Notes: a model not told the origin generated them from the letters alone. 64,000 nucleotides of DNA from Alphaproteobacteria bacterium LSUCC0719 (GCA_040839025.1 JBFPJN010000002.1:454001-518000); one strand, 5' to 3'. Shown: positions 1-9,413, counted from the first letter of the stretch. Made by a program: numbers and translations.

Positions 1-181
1 TGATCATCCAAACTTCCGTCACGGACGCCGGCATGGCGTCGCCCGATCAACACCTCAAAAAATCAAACCACCAGCACGTCGTCGACGGTACCGGTGGCTG
101 TGTTCGCGGTATCGGAAGGCTGCCAAATTCGGCATTTCCGCCAAACTTGTCAAGGCGTTTGCCGGGTCACCCCTGGCGCGG

Positions 182-1345
182 TCAGTCCTGAATGAAATGC
201 TTGGCGAGCCGCAGGCCCTGTGACTGATAGTTTGATCCCGATCCGCTGGTGCCATAGAGGCTGTCGGGTATCGCCGCCATCGGTTCATAGACCAGACGGC
301 AGACTGTCTGGCCTTCCTCGATCAGGAACGGCACATCATGGGAGCGCACCTCCAGAACCGCGCGGGTGGCACCGGCACCAAGTTCCTCCATCCCGAAACC
401 GGGATCGAAAAAGCCGGCATAATGGGCACGGAATTCACCGACACGGGTATCATAGGCACGCATTTCGGCAGCATGGTCGCGTGGCACCGTGACAAATTCA
501 CGGCTGGCCAGAATGTAGAACTCGTCCGGATGAAGCACCAGCCCGTCGGCGACAAGATCGGCTGCGGTCAGCCGTTCCCAGAACGCATCCACCTGACAGC
601 TTGCCGGCGCGTCAATATCGATCAGCCCGGCATGTTTGCGGGCCCGCCAGCCGATGATGCCGCTGCTTGTCGTCGGCGTCAGGTTGACGCCAAGCGCCAC
701 ACCGTCGCGGATATCGACATCATCCGCGCCGCGCACTAGCCCGACATCCTGATGCAGGGCAAGCATCGCGGCATCCGACATCGCCGCCGGACCCCGGCGC
801 AGACGCAGCTGTGACAGGCATGACCCCGGACGCACCAGAACCGAAAAGGTGCGTGGCGAAATTTCGGCATAGAGCGCGCCCTGATACCCGTCGGGGACCA
901 TCTCGAATTCGGACGCCTGATTGGCAATGAGGCGGGTGAAAATATCAAGCCTGCCGGTCGAACTTTTCGGGTTTGCCATGGCGCTGAGCCCCGGCGCCAG
1001 ACAAAGCGATTCCTGAAGCTCGACAATATAGACACAGCCGCGTTCCAGCACCGCGCCACCGGTCAGGTCGATCTGGTGCATGGCCACGCGGGCAAGCTTG
1101 TCCTCGACCCCCATTCCGGGGCCGGGAAGAAACGATGACTGGACGCGCCAGGCGCGCGTGCCAAGCCGCAAATCCAGGCTTGCCGGCTGCAGCTGTGCAT
1201 CGGTAATCGGTGCGGCGGCGGCAATCATGCCACTTTCAATGGCGGCCCGTATTTCCTGCACCGGCAGGATACCCGCCTTCACATTGGTGTCGATGCTGGC
1301 ATCAGCCATGCTGGTGGTGGCAGCCGCCGCGCGCCGGTTTGTCAT
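182..1345 (-). CDS. dcd: 2'-deoxycytidine 5'-triphosphate deaminase, long alphaproteobacterial form
   Basis: Deaminates dCTP to dUTP, supplying dUMP for thymidylate synthesis in the cytoplasm. At 387 residues it is about twice the length of enterobacterial Dcd and matches the long form seen in alphaproteobacteria, in which two dUTPase-like beta domains are fused. The first half carries NPKSSTGRLDIFTRLI and the second half HYAGFFDPGFG followed by AVLEVRS, whose Glu fits the catalytic position of the family. The start at 1345 is preceded by GAAGGA about 9 nt upstream; a second Met lies 12 codons in. It begins 13 nt after the ABC-2 permease stop, so the two are probably co-transcribed. Confidence 0.9.
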   Translation of the reverse strand: MTNRRAAAATTSMADASIDTNVKAGILPVQEIRAAIESGMIAAAAPITDAQLQPASLDLRLGTRAWRVQSSFLPGPGMGVEDKLARVAMHQIDLTGGAVLERGCVYIVELQESLCLAPGLSAMANPKSSTGRLDIFTRLIANQASEFEMVPDGYQGALYAEISPRTFSVLVRPGSCLSQLRLRRGPAAMSDAAMLALHQDVGLVRGADDVDIRDGVALGVNLTPTTSSGIIGWRARKHAGLIDIDAPASCQVDAFWERLTAADLVADGLVLHPDEFYILASREFVTVPRDHAAEMRAYDTRVGEFRAHYAGFFDPGFGMEELGAGATRAVLEVRSHDVPFLIEEGQTVCRLVYEPMAAIPDSLYGTSGSGSNYQSQGLRLAKHFIQD

Positions 1346-1358
1346 GCGCCCTGTTCCT

Positions 1359-2222
1359 TCAACTCTTCAGCCGATAGCCGGATTTCAACACACGGTAGCA
1401 CAGCCATCCCAGAACGCCATTCACAACAACAAGACAGACAAGGCCTGTCATGATGGGACGGTCACCAATGCCGATCAGGCCATATCTGAAACCGTCAATG
1501 GCATAGAAGAACGGGTTCAGCGTGGCAATGGTATCGAAAGGCGATGGCAGCCGTTCGACCGAATAGAAAGTTCCCGACAGAAAGGCCAATGGCTGAATCA
1601 CAAAGTTTGTAATGACAGCCATTTCGTCGAATTTATTGGCCCATATGCCGGCCAGAATGCCGGCAAAGGCAAGCGCCAGCGATCCCAGAACAAGAAAGGC
1701 AAGCGCCACCAGGGGTGCCGCCGGCAGTGACAGCCCGCCAAAAAGTCCAAGCACGACGGCGGCGGCCAGCCCGACCGCGATGCCGCGCGTCATCCCACCG
1801 GCAGCCATGCCGACAAGCAGTTCCGCCGGGCCAATCGGCGGCATCAGCAGATCGACAATATTGCCCTGCACCTTTGACACGACAAACGAGGACGAGGTGT
1901 TGGCAAAGGCGTTCTGCAGCACCGTCATCATCACCAGCCCCGGCACGAGAAAGGTGATGAAATCGACATTGCCCGCAAGCTGGGCCCGCTCGCCGATGGC
2001 GACCGCAAATACCATCAGGAACAGCAGCGAGGTGATCACCGGCGCGGCGACGGTCTGCATCGCCACCTTCGCAAAACGGTGAACCTCACGCATATAGAGG
2101 GTCCACAGCCCGATCCAGTTGACGCGCCCTATCTGGACAGGACGCAGCTGGGCCGGATGGGGCCGCGTGACAAACTGATGTTCGGTGTCTTTGGTCGGCG
2201 TGGAAGATGTCTGATCATTCAT
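1359..2222 (-). CDS. ABC-2 type transporter permease
   Basis: Integral membrane subunit of an ABC exporter of the ABC-2 family (drug, polysaccharide or lipid export type). About six hydrophobic segments are visible from residue 45 onward, with the family-typical stretch FLVPGLVMM and the C-terminal region LAFLSGTFYSVERLP followed by NPFFYAIDGFRYG. Substrate cannot be read from sequence. No ATPase subunit lies in the window, so the partner must be encoded elsewhere or just outside. The Met at 2222 (MNDQTSS) gives 287 residues; an alternative Met lies four codons upstream, and longer readings run into recX. Divergent from recX and upstream of dcd. Confidence 0.85.
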   Translation of the reverse strand: MNDQTSSTPTKDTEHQFVTRPHPAQLRPVQIGRVNWIGLWTLYMREVHRFAKVAMQTVAAPVITSLLFLMVFAVAIGERAQLAGNVDFITFLVPGLVMMTVLQNAFANTSSSFVVSKVQGNIVDLLMPPIGPAELLVGMAAGGMTRGIAVGLAAAVVLGLFGGLSLPAAPLVALAFLVLGSLALAFAGILAGIWANKFDEMAVITNFVIQPLAFLSGTFYSVERLPSPFDTIATLNPFFYAIDGFRYGLIGIGDRPIMTGLVCLVVVNGVLGWLCYRVLKSGYRLKS

Positions 2223-2343
2223 GCCGCAGAACATAGGCCCGCCAGGACTGTTTCGCAATATCGCTGACAACGCCGGCAGCGCGCTGGCGGCACAGGCGGC
2301 TGACTGATAGACTCGCCGCAGGTCCGACGGAGAGCCGCATTCG

Positions 2344-2895
2344 ATGACTGACAGGAAACCGCCAGCCGAACGACGCCTGATGAACAAGGCCGTCCATTAT
2401 CTTGGTCGGTACACGGCATCGCGGCAACGTCTTCGCGAGGTGCTTCGCCGGTTTGCGGCGCGCAAGCTGGAGTCACATGACCAGGCCGAGGTTGCGCGCG
2501 CCCTGGAAACGGTGATCGATGAGTGCGTCAGGCTTGGCTATGTCGATGACACCGCCTTTGCGCTTGCCAAGGCGCGAAGCAAGCGACGCGGTGGTCGTTC
2601 GGCGCTGGCCATTCGCCGCAGTCTGCAGGAACACGCCATTGACGGCGAGCTTGTCGATCAGGCGCTTGCCGCCGCCGATGAGAATACGAGCGATGGCGAG
2701 CTGGTGGCGGCACTGCGGCATGCAGCGCGGCGCCGGCTTGGCCCCTATGCCACGCGCGAGGGGGACGAGGCGACAAGACAACGCCATCTGGCCTCGCTTG
2801 CACGGGCCGGATTCACGCTTGGCATCGCGCGTCAGGTGATGGACCTTGAAGATGCCGAGGCGGCTGAGGCGCTTGTCACCACGCTTCACCGCTAG
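2344..2895 (+). CDS. recX: RecX-family regulator of RecA
   Basis: Predicted to bind RecA filaments and limit recombinase and coprotease activity. The 183-residue length and the helical three-repeat layout fit RecX: HYLGRYTASRQRLREVL near the N-terminus, then VDECVRLGYVDDTAFA-like and RSKRRGGRSALAIRRSL blocks in the middle. The start at 2344 is preceded by GGAGAG at about 10 nt; an internal Met at residue 13 is possible. The gene is transcribed away from the ABC permease, and recA is not in the window, so it is not in a recA-recX operon here. Confidence 0.88.
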   Translation: MTDRKPPAERRLMNKAVHYLGRYTASRQRLREVLRRFAARKLESHDQAEVARALETVIDECVRLGYVDDTAFALAKARSKRRGGRSALAIRRSLQEHAIDGELVDQALAAADENTSDGELVAALRHAARRRLGPYATREGDEATRQRHLASLARAGFTLGIARQVMDLEDAEAAEALVTTLHR

Positions 2896-3026
2896 ACAGT
2901 CGGCCTGTCTTGCGATGCGCCATACCATCGGTCTAAACTGCAGGCCGGAATTCAACAGCCGACCGGTCTGAAGGCAGGACAGAGAGTCATGCATGATTGG
3001 CGGCACGCCGGGTGGGAGGAATTTTG

Positions 3027-4967
3027 ATGACTGAAGACAGACTGTTTGCGCCAGGCAAGGAGACCGTTGATGCCGCGCTGATTGATGAGAATGGCTACAA
3101 GGCGATGTACGCCCAATCCATCGCCGATCCCGACGCGTTCTGGGCCGAGCATGGAAAGCGGATCGACTGGATCAAGCCCTACAGCCAGATCAGCGATGTG
3201 TCCTATGATGCCGGCGATCTTCATATCAACTGGTATGCCGACGGCACGTTGAACGCGGCAGCCAATTGCCTGGATCGTCATCTGGCGACCCGCGGCGATC
3301 AGACAGCAATCATCTGGGAAGGCGACGACCCTGCCGATTCACGGCATATCACCTATGCCGAGCTTCATGAGGAAGTCTGTCGCTTTGCCAATGTAATGAA
3401 GGCCGAAGGCGCAAAGAAAGGTGACAGGATCACCATCTATATGCCGATGATACCCGAGGCCGCTGTCGCCATGCTGGCCTGCGCGCGTATCGGTGCCGTC
3501 CATTCGGTGGTGTTTGGCGGGTTTTCACCAGATGCGCTGGCGGGCCGCATTCAGGATTGCGACTCGAACATGGTGATCACCGCCGATGAAGGCGTTCGTG
3601 GTGGCCGTGCCGTCCCACTGAAGGCAAACACCGACGCGGCGCTTGCCTCATGCCCGGACTGCAACAAGGTCATTGTCGTGAAGCGCACTGGCGGCGCCAT
3701 TGACTGGGTCGAGGGGCGCGATGTCTGGTATCACGAGGCAATGGAAGACGCATCAGCCGACTGCCCGGCAGAGGAGATGAATGCCGAGGATCTGATGTTT
3801 ATCCTCTACACCTCCGGGTCGACTGGCAAACCAAAGGGCGTTCTTCACACCACCGGCGGCTATATGGTCTATGCCTCGATGACCCATCAGTATGTGTTCG
3901 ACTATCACGATGGTGATATCTACTGGTGTACCGCCGATGTCGGCTGGGTCACAGGCCACAGCTATATCGTCTATGGCCCGCTTGCCAATGGCGCTGTCAC
4001 GCTGATGTTTGAAGGTGTTCCAACCTATCCCGACAGCTCGCGCTTCTGGCAGGTTGTCGAGAAACACAAGGTCAACATCTTCTACACCGCGCCGACCGCC
4101 ATCAGGGCGCTGATGCGGGAGGGCGAAGCCCCGGTAAAGGGATGTGACCGGTCCTCGCTGCGGCTTCTTGGCAGTGTTGGCGAACCGATCAATCCGGAAG
4201 CCTGGATGTGGTATCACGAGGTGGTTGGTGACGGGCGGTGCCCGATTGTCGATACCTGGTGGCAGACTGAAACGGGTGGCATCCTGATCACACCGCTTCC
4301 CGGTGCAACAGCCACCAAACCCGGCTCGGCGACACGCCCGTTTTTCGGCATCGAACCCGTGCTTGTCGATGGAGACAACAATGTTCTTGATGGTGCTGTC
4401 GACGGCAATCTGTGTATCGCGCGGTCCTGGCCGGGGCAGATGCGCACTGTCTATGGCGATCATCAGCGGTTCATCGAAACCTATTTCACGACGTTTCCGG
4501 GCCGCTATTTCTCCGGTGATGGCGCGCGGCGTGACAAGGATGGGTATTTCTGGATCACCGGACGGGTTGATGATGTGCTGAATGTGTCCGGTCACCGGAT
4601 GGGAACGGCCGAGGTCGAATCGGCGCTGGTGGCGCATCCAAAGGTCGCCGAATCAGCTGTTGTCGGCTATCCGCACGACATCAAGGGCCAGGGTATCTAT
4701 GCCTATGTCACCCTGATCGAGGGGTGCGAGCCAAGCGATGAGCTGGCCGCCGAGCTGAGGCAATGGACCCGCAAGGAGATTGGCCCCATCGCCACGCCCG
4801 ATCTTCTGCAATGGGCGCCGCAATTGCCGAAAACGCGCTCCGGCAAGATCATGCGCCGGATTCTGCGCAAGATTGCGGCCAATGACTATGCCGAGCTTGG
4901 CGACACCTCGACATTGACCGATCCCAATGTTGTTACCGATCTGGTGGAGAACCGCCAGAACCGGTAG
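3027..4967 (+). CDS. acs: Acetyl-CoA synthetase (AMP-forming)
   Basis: Activates acetate to acetyl-CoA through acetyl-AMP. The 646-residue protein shows the adenylate-forming core motifs: [12 protein letters not shown] (ATP/P-loop), [28 protein letters not shown] with the hinge Asp, and the C-terminal [11 protein letters not shown] whose Lys is the acetylation target known for Acs. The ATG at 3027 follows GGGAGGA by 6 nt, which decides it over a TTG 30 nt upstream. It is monocistronic and converges on a LuxR-type regulator whose stop lies 42 bp away. Related propionyl-CoA synthetases are less likely given the length and motifs. Confidence 0.95.
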   Translation: MTEDRLFAPGKETVDAALIDENGYKAMYAQSIADPDAFWAEHGKRIDWIKPYSQISDVSYDAGDLHINWYADGTLNAAANCLDRHLATRGDQTAIIWEGDDPADSRHITYAELHEEVCRFANVMKAEGAKKGDRITIYMPMIPEAAVAMLACARIGAVHSVVFGGFSPDALAGRIQDCDSNMVITADEGVRGGRAVPLKANTDAALASCPDCNKVIVVKRTGGAIDWVEGRDVWYHEAMEDASADCPAEEMNAEDLMFILYTSGSTGKPKGVLHTTGGYMVYASMTHQYVFDYHDGDIYWCTADVGWVTGHSYIVYGPLANGAVTLMFEGVPTYPDSSRFWQVVEKHKVNIFYTAPTAIRALMREGEAPVKGCDRSSLRLLGSVGEPINPEAWMWYHEVVGDGRCPIVDTWWQTETGGILITPLPGATATKPGSATRPFFGIEPVLVDGDNNVLDGAVDGNLCIARSWPGQMRTVYGDHQRFIETYFTTFPGRYFSGDGARRDKDGYFWITGRVDDVLNVSGHRMGTAEVESALVAHPKVAESAVVGYPHDIKGQGIYAYVTLIEGCEPSDELAAELRQWTRKEIGPIATPDLLQWAPQLPKTRSGKIMRRILRKIAANDYAELGDTSTLTDPNVVTDLVENRQNR

Positions 4968-4990
4968 GCATGTCGCAACCTGATGCATGA

Positions 4991-5016
4991 CCGGCGAGAG
5001 CTGCGGCTCTCACCGG
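4991..5016. terminator. Convergent hairpin between acs and the LuxR-type gene, no U-tract
   Basis: CCGG-C-GAGAGC, loop TGCG, GCTCTC-A-CCGG forms a 10-bp stem with one mismatch. It contains the stop codon of the minus-strand regulator (5010-5012) and lies 23 nt after the acs stop. Neither strand has a run of T after it, so it is not a classical intrinsic terminator; it could protect 3' ends or slow polymerase at a convergent junction. Confidence 0.45.
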
Positions 5017-5630
5017 ATCTGCAGCTCGTTGGCGCGGCAGACCGCGTGCAGCCTGTTGCGGGCACCAAGCTTGCCGCGAAGGCTTTTTATGTGATGTTTC
5101 ACCGTGACCTCGCTGAGTGCCAGTGAACTGGCGATGTCGCGGTTGCCAAGTCCGTCGCGAAGCCCTTTCAGAACATCATGTTCGCGCCGGGTCAGATGAA
5201 TAGCCAGTGGCGGCGCAGACGTTATCATGTCGACCGGAAAATAGCGTTCACCGGCAATCAGAAGCCGAATGGCCCCAAGAAAGGCATCGGGGGCGAGGTT
5301 GTAGGACAGAAAGCCTGCCACACCGGCAGCCGTCAGATCGGCAACCGACACCTTGCTGGAACGGGCATCCATCACCGCCAGCGGTATTCTGTGACGACAA
5401 TCACGGCGGAATCGTTTCAGACCATGCAGCCCTTGCATGTCCGGTATCTGGAGATCAAGAACGGCGAGCGCCAGATCACTCATCTCGTTGGCAAGCACAA
5501 TCGCCTCGGCAAGGCTTGCCGCGGTCAGGATGGACAGGTCCCGATCCGCCGGCGTCCGGTGGGACTGCAGCAGATGATTTTGTACAAAATCGCGGCTGAG
5601 ACTGTTCTCCAATGCCAGCAGAACGCGCAT
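5010..5630 (-). CDS. LuxR/NarL-type response regulator with degenerate receiver
   Basis: Transcription factor with an N-terminal receiver (about 1-130) and a C-terminal LuxR HTH (about 145-206: LTRREHDVLKGL, NRDIASSLALSEVTVKHHIK, LGARNRLHAV). Asp59 in VLDLQIPDMQG is in the phospho-acceptor position, but other receiver hallmarks are missing: only Glu8 remains of the acidic pair, the Thr/Ser position is Met-Asp (AVMDA), and the conserved Lys after beta-5 is Ser (GFLSYN). Its input may therefore be non-canonical. There is no sensor kinase in the window. It converges on acs and follows an AT-rich upstream region with a 22-bp dyad. A role in controlling acs, as for CrbR/ErdR-type regulators in gammaproteobacteria, is only an inference. 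Confidence 0.8.
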   Translation of the reverse strand: MRVLLALENSLSRDFVQNHLLQSHRTPADRDLSILTAASLAEAIVLANEMSDLALAVLDLQIPDMQGLHGLKRFRRDCRHRIPLAVMDARSSKVSVADLTAAGVAGFLSYNLAPDAFLGAIRLLIAGERYFPVDMITSAPPLAIHLTRREHDVLKGLRDGLGNRDIASSLALSEVTVKHHIKSLRGKLGARNRLHAVCRANELQIR

Positions 5631-5704
5631 GGTCCCCCCTCACCTGTTGTGGCAGCCGTTCACCTTGTTCCCGTCACCACGCCAGCCACCTCAAAAGAAT
5701 GATA

Positions 5705-5726
5705 TTTGAGTATCAATGCACTCAAA
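5705..5726. promoter_or_regulatory. 22-bp dyad upstream of the LuxR-type gene
   Basis: TTTGAGT, 8-nt spacer, ACTCAAA is a perfect 7-bp inverted repeat 75-96 bp upstream of the regulator start, inside an AT-rich intergenic stretch (5631-5800) unlike the GC-rich surroundings. Size and symmetry fit a dimeric HTH operator, possibly autoregulatory. The same half-sites do not occur in the acs upstream region (2896-3026). Confidence 0.35.
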
Positions 5727-5800
5727 CTACCGAGGGTGCCCCGATCTTGCACATGATTTTTCGTAAATATTTCAACCTATTGTAGACATACACCTTGCTG

Positions 5801-7144
5801 TCATCTGGAAAAGATTTCACGCGTCAGGCGCAGAAACAGGGTCTTGCTTGAGGGTGGGCGAAGGGGATCGGGAGTGGAAATTTTCCGATATTCAAAGGAA
5901 AGTACAACCTTAAGGTTTGCCCATTCGAAGGCCTCGCCGGCCATCAGATCCAGATTTGTCGTGCGTGTCCGCGCGCGGTGTGGTGCGGCAAGAAAGGACA
6001 AGCTGTCACGGAAATTCTCATGCCGCCGCCGATGGCCCAGATATGCGGCAACCCAGTCCCCGGTCCAGCGTAGGCCAACGCCTGTTTCGCGGGCCCGTGA
6101 CCCGGGCATCTGCCCGGCCCCCGACTGACGCGTCCGTTCATGCGCGCCGCCAAGCGACACTGTCAGACGCCTGGTCACGGTCCCGGTCAGTGTGTAGTCA
6201 TAGCGAATCCGTGCCAGATCAAGCCATTGTGAGCGCACCTGAAGATGGGATACGCCGAGGTGCGAGTGAAGGCCGGCGGAATGACTGAATGAACCGCCGA
6301 GATTGGCGCGTCGATGTGTCTGTGATACCGCCAGGTCGGCGCGGCCCTGCTGAAACCGGGACTTCCCGATTTCACCGCCGATGCGAAACTGCCATCTTGC
6401 TATCCGCTGCGATGCCGCCGCCGCCCGCAGCATGAGACCATCACCCGCAAATCCAGGGCGGCTGGGGCGGCGCTGGAACAGAATGCCATCAAGATCGTAA
6501 TTCCAGTCACCGCCGGCGCGATACAGCGCCCGCACCGTCAGACTGTTCCAAAGGTCAATCCCGCTTTCACGCTTGCCGCGCGAGACAAGGGGCTGGCCAG
6601 GATCACAAAATGGGGCCAGGCGAACGCACAGATCATGAAGCTGCGATCCAGGCTGGAGAGGGATCGTAACATCCCGCTGGCGATCGACAAGTGATGGCCG
6701 GTAACCGGTGGCCATGCCGATCAGCGCTTGCCATCGCCAGGGGCCCCGACAACCGGCACGCACCATGTCAGCCCGCTGCCGCTGGCCGGGCGACAGCGGT
6801 TGCGAACGAAGGGGGGCCAGATAGCCGTCAACAAGCTGGCAATGGCCCGCCCGCATCGCCGCAAACGCGGCGCCGAGCCGTAATTCGGTCGACATCGGAT
6901 ACATGGCGAGTGCGGCACGCGCCAGCTGATGGGCCTCGGCAGGGCGTGCGTCTTGAAGAAGCAGTCGCGACCGGTTCAGAAACCATGCTGGCGACATATG
7001 TGGCAACAGCACATGAACCCGGGATCCAGGACCCTCGTGTGCGGCTTGTGACTCAGCCGCCGCTGCCACGCGATGTGTGCCATCACCATAGATTATCAGC
7101 AGCGTTGCCAGACTGGCCCGCCACCAGGCTGCGTGGTTCCGCAT
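5801..7144 (-). CDS. Outer-membrane barrel with periplasmic TPR-like domain (SLAM/DUF560-like)
   Basis: Predicted outer-membrane protein of 447 residues. A hydrophobic N-terminal segment (LATLLIIY) looks like a signal peptide. Residues about 55-125 are helical and TPR-like (SRLLLQDARPAEAHQLARAA). From about 135 to the end the sequence alternates in the manner of beta strands rich in Arg and aromatic residues, ending in KTLFLRLTREIFSR with a terminal strand. This architecture resembles surface lipoprotein assembly modifiers (DUF560), which help lipoproteins reach the cell surface; the match is by layout, not by identity. The ATG at 7144 follows GGGGGAGG, favouring it over a Met six codons upstream. 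No candidate lipoprotein substrate is adjacent. Confidence 0.55.
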   Translation of the reverse strand: MRNHAAWWRASLATLLIIYGDGTHRVAAAAESQAAHEGPGSRVHVLLPHMSPAWFLNRSRLLLQDARPAEAHQLARAALAMYPMSTELRLGAAFAAMRAGHCQLVDGYLAPLRSQPLSPGQRQRADMVRAGCRGPWRWQALIGMATGYRPSLVDRQRDVTIPLQPGSQLHDLCVRLAPFCDPGQPLVSRGKRESGIDLWNSLTVRALYRAGGDWNYDLDGILFQRRPSRPGFAGDGLMLRAAAASQRIARWQFRIGGEIGKSRFQQGRADLAVSQTHRRANLGGSFSHSAGLHSHLGVSHLQVRSQWLDLARIRYDYTLTGTVTRRLTVSLGGAHERTRQSGAGQMPGSRARETGVGLRWTGDWVAAYLGHRRRHENFRDSLSFLAAPHRARTRTTNLDLMAGEAFEWANLKVVLSFEYRKISTPDPLRPPSSKTLFLRLTREIFSR

Positions 7145-7157
7145 GCCCTCCCCCGCA

Positions 7158-7184
7158 CGCATTATGATCCGAAAGCATGATGCG
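7158..7184. promoter_or_regulatory. Inverted repeat upstream of the SLAM-like gene
   Basis: CGCATTATG, 9-nt loop, CATGATGCG (one mismatch) lies between the SCO1 stop and the start of the SLAM-like gene, 14 nt upstream of its ATG. It could be an operator or an mRNA hairpin near the ribosome binding site. Confidence 0.3.
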
Positions 7185-7220
7185 CCTGGTTAATCTTGGC
7201 ATGGGAGGAAAATTCGGTGT

Positions 7221-7838
7221 CTAGAGAAGCCGGAGCAGCTTCTCGACGGTGAATTCCGGGGGCTCGTTAAAGGTAATGGTGCCGGTAAAGGCCCCTGTTT
7301 CATCATAGAGATAGACAGTCGCCGTGTGATCGAAAAGCACCACCCCGTCCTTGTCCACGACACGTTTGGCGTAGGCACCAAAGGCCTTGTGCGCGCGTGC
7401 CAGCTGCCCGGCGTCGCCCGTCAGGCCTGTTACCGGCAGGTCAAACAGCGACAGATAGGCGGCAAGCTGGTCAGCCGTGTCACGCTCGGCATCAACGGTC
7501 ATGAAAATGGTCTGCAACGATGTCGAATCGCCGCCACGCTGCGCAACCTCGTCAAGCGATTTGGCAAGCAATGTCAGCGTCATCGGGCACACATCGGGAC
7601 AATAGGTGTAGCCAAAGAACAACGCCACCGGTGCCCCGGCAAAATCAGCATTGCGCCGCGTTGCGCCGGTCTGATCAATCAGCTCGAATGGCTGATCCTG
7701 AAAATTGCGGAAGCCGACATCCATCTGACGTGCCTGGCGTTCCGCCAGCCAGAAAACAATCCCGGCAAGAACGCAAAACCCGATAATGGCACCGGTCACA
7801 AGCCCTCGGCCACCAAATGTACGCGCTGTCTGTCCCAT
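7221..7838 (-). CDS. SCO1/SenC/PrrC copper-chaperone family protein
   Basis: Membrane-anchored thioredoxin-fold protein of the SCO family, used in copper delivery to cytochrome c oxidase CuA or in thiol chemistry in the periplasm. With the ATG at 7838 it has 205 residues: a transmembrane anchor at about 14-30 (LVTGAIIGFCVLAGIVFW), then GYTYCPDVCP with the copper-binding Cys80 and Cys84, and the conserved ligand His171 in LFDHTATVYLYD. All three metal ligands are present. A TTG 36 nt upstream would extend it but adds nothing recognisable. No oxidase genes are adjacent. Confidence 0.9.
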   Translation of the reverse strand: MGQTARTFGGRGLVTGAIIGFCVLAGIVFWLAERQARQMDVGFRNFQDQPFELIDQTGATRRNADFAGAPVALFFGYTYCPDVCPMTLTLLAKSLDEVAQRGGDSTSLQTIFMTVDAERDTADQLAAYLSLFDLPVTGLTGDAGQLARAHKAFGAYAKRVVDKDGVVLFDHTATVYLYDETGAFTGTITFNEPPEFTVEKLLRLL

Positions 7839-8002
7839 GACCTGTGGTGTAGTGCCGGCAATCACCCCGCGCAACCGAAGAATTCACCCCGACCGGCACA
7901 TGGAGTCCCTGCAGAACATGCCGGCGATCGACCTAATCATTGAATCGATGCGGCTGGTGCGTGTAGTCTGCGCGATATGCAGACCAGCCCGGACACAACC
8001 GC

Positions 8003-8290
8003 ATGAACGCTCTCATTATTCTCATCGACCAGATCGTCAATCTCTACATCTGGACGATGGTGGCCTATATCATCATCACATGGCTGATTGCCTTCAGGAT
8101 CATCAATCCATGGCAACCTTTCGTCCGTATGGCGCTGACATTTCTCGGCCGCATCCATGAACCGCTGATGGGTATGGTGCGCCGGGTGCTGCCTGATCTT
8201 GGCGGGATCGATATCAGCCCGATCGTGCTTCTGCTGGCGGTGCAGTTTCTCCGCAATCTTGTCATCGGCTTCCTCGCCGACATTGCCTGA
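8003..8290 (+). CDS. YggT family membrane protein
   Basis: Small (95 aa) inner-membrane protein with two hydrophobic stretches, about residues 5-30 ([19 protein letters not shown]) and 68-92 ([20 protein letters not shown]), separated by [21 protein letters not shown]. This spacing and the PWQPF-like loop are characteristic of YggT, linked in other bacteria to osmotic tolerance and division. In alphaproteobacteria the gene often sits just upstream of folD, as here. Confidence 0.88.
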   Translation: MNALIILIDQIVNLYIWTMVAYIIITWLIAFRIINPWQPFVRMALTFLGRIHEPLMGMVRRVLPDLGGIDISPIVLLLAVQFLRNLVIGFLADIA

Positions 8291-8412
8291 GATCATCAAG
8301 TTACGACCATCATGTCGCCTCAGGTGAACAAAACGGCGTATACCCGGCGGGACAATCTGCCGCGCCCCTCCACAATGCGGGCAATCTAGGGTCGCACAGC
8401 GCGCCGGGCAAG

Positions 8413-9351
8413 ATGGGGGATAACATGACACAGACGCAGACCACTCAGCCACCGGCGACCGCAGCAACAGTGATCGACGGCAAGGCGTTCGCCGACCGGC
8501 TGGTGTCGCGGGTTGCCACCGCCGCCGCCGGGCTGACCGACGCCATTGGCCGGGCTCCGGCACTGGCCGTGGTTCTTGTTGGCGACAATCCGGCGAGTGC
8601 CGTTTATGTTCGCAACAAGATTGAACAAACCACAAAAGCCGGCATGCGCTCGATCGAAAAGCGCCTCGACGAAACAACAAGCCAGGATGAACTGCTGGCC
8701 ATCATCGACCAGCTGAACGCGGATGATGGTGTTGATGGCATTCTTGTCCAGCTTCCCCTGCCGCCGCAGATTGACGAGGCGGCGGTGATCAACGCGATCT
8801 CACCCGACAAGGATGTTGATGGATTCCATGTGGTCAATGCAGGGCGGCTTGCCACCGGCCAGGATGCGCTTGTCCCCTGCACCCCCTATGGCTGTCTGAT
8901 GCTGCTTCAGGACCATCTTGGCGACCTGTCAGGCCTGAGTGCGGTTGTTGTCGGCCGGTCAAACATTGTCGGCAAACCGATGGCACAGCTGCTGTTGCAG
9001 CAAAGCTGCACCGTCACCATCGCGCATTCGCGAACCCGCAATCTTCAGGCCGTCTGCGCCGCTGCCGACATTCTGGTTGCCGCTGTCGGCAGACCGGAAA
9101 TGATTACCGGTGAATTTGTCAAACCCGGCGCCACGGTGATCGATGTCGGGATCAACCGGGTGGCCGCGCCGGAACGCGGTGACGGAAAATTCCGGCTGAC
9201 GGGTGATGTGGATTTTGCCAGCGCCGCTGCGGTTGCCGGTGCCATTACGCCGGTGCCGGGCGGGGTTGGTCCGATGACCATTGCCTGCCTGCTTCGCAAC
9301 ACGCTTGTCGCCGCCGCGCGACGCTTTGACGCCGATCTCGCCGATCTCTAG
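8413..9351 (+). CDS. folD: Bifunctional methylenetetrahydrofolate dehydrogenase / methenyltetrahydrofolate cyclohydrolase
   Basis: Interconverts 5,10-methylene-, methenyl- and 10-formyl-THF using NADP, supplying one-carbon units for purines and fMet-tRNA. Both signature blocks are present: [14 protein letters not shown] (about 110-123) and [14 protein letters not shown] (about 180-193), plus the C-terminal [15 protein letters not shown] loop. At 312 residues it is slightly longer than usual because of an N-terminal extension rich in Thr and Ala; Met5 (8425) is an alternative start. Confidence 0.95.
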   Translation: MGDNMTQTQTTQPPATAATVIDGKAFADRLVSRVATAAAGLTDAIGRAPALAVVLVGDNPASAVYVRNKIEQTTKAGMRSIEKRLDETTSQDELLAIIDQLNADDGVDGILVQLPLPPQIDEAAVINAISPDKDVDGFHVVNAGRLATGQDALVPCTPYGCLMLLQDHLGDLSGLSAVVVGRSNIVGKPMAQLLLQQSCTVTIAHSRTRNLQAVCAAADILVAAVGRPEMITGEFVKPGATVIDVGINRVAAPERGDGKFRLTGDVDFASAAAVAGAITPVPGGVGPMTIACLLRNTLVAAARRFDADLADL

Positions 9352-9413
9352 CTTTTTGCCGCGCCGCGTCCTATCTATCTGGCAACCGCCCTCGCACAAG
9401 GCAGCCCGCTACC

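Noticed and set aside
1-181. Possible start of a further minus-strand gene (ATG at 32-34, about 11 codons in view) and TTGACA downstream of dcd
   Set aside because: Too few codons to recognise anything, no clear ribosome site; the rest of the stretch shows no gene.
2223-2387. Long N-terminal extension of the ABC-2 permease
   Set aside because: It would overlap the recX start on the other strand and has no family-like sequence; the ATG at 2222 (or 2234) is preferred.
5578-5590. AT-rich palindrome as a mobile-element end or attachment site
   Set aside because: No second copy, integrase or target duplication in the window; kept only as a possible operator.
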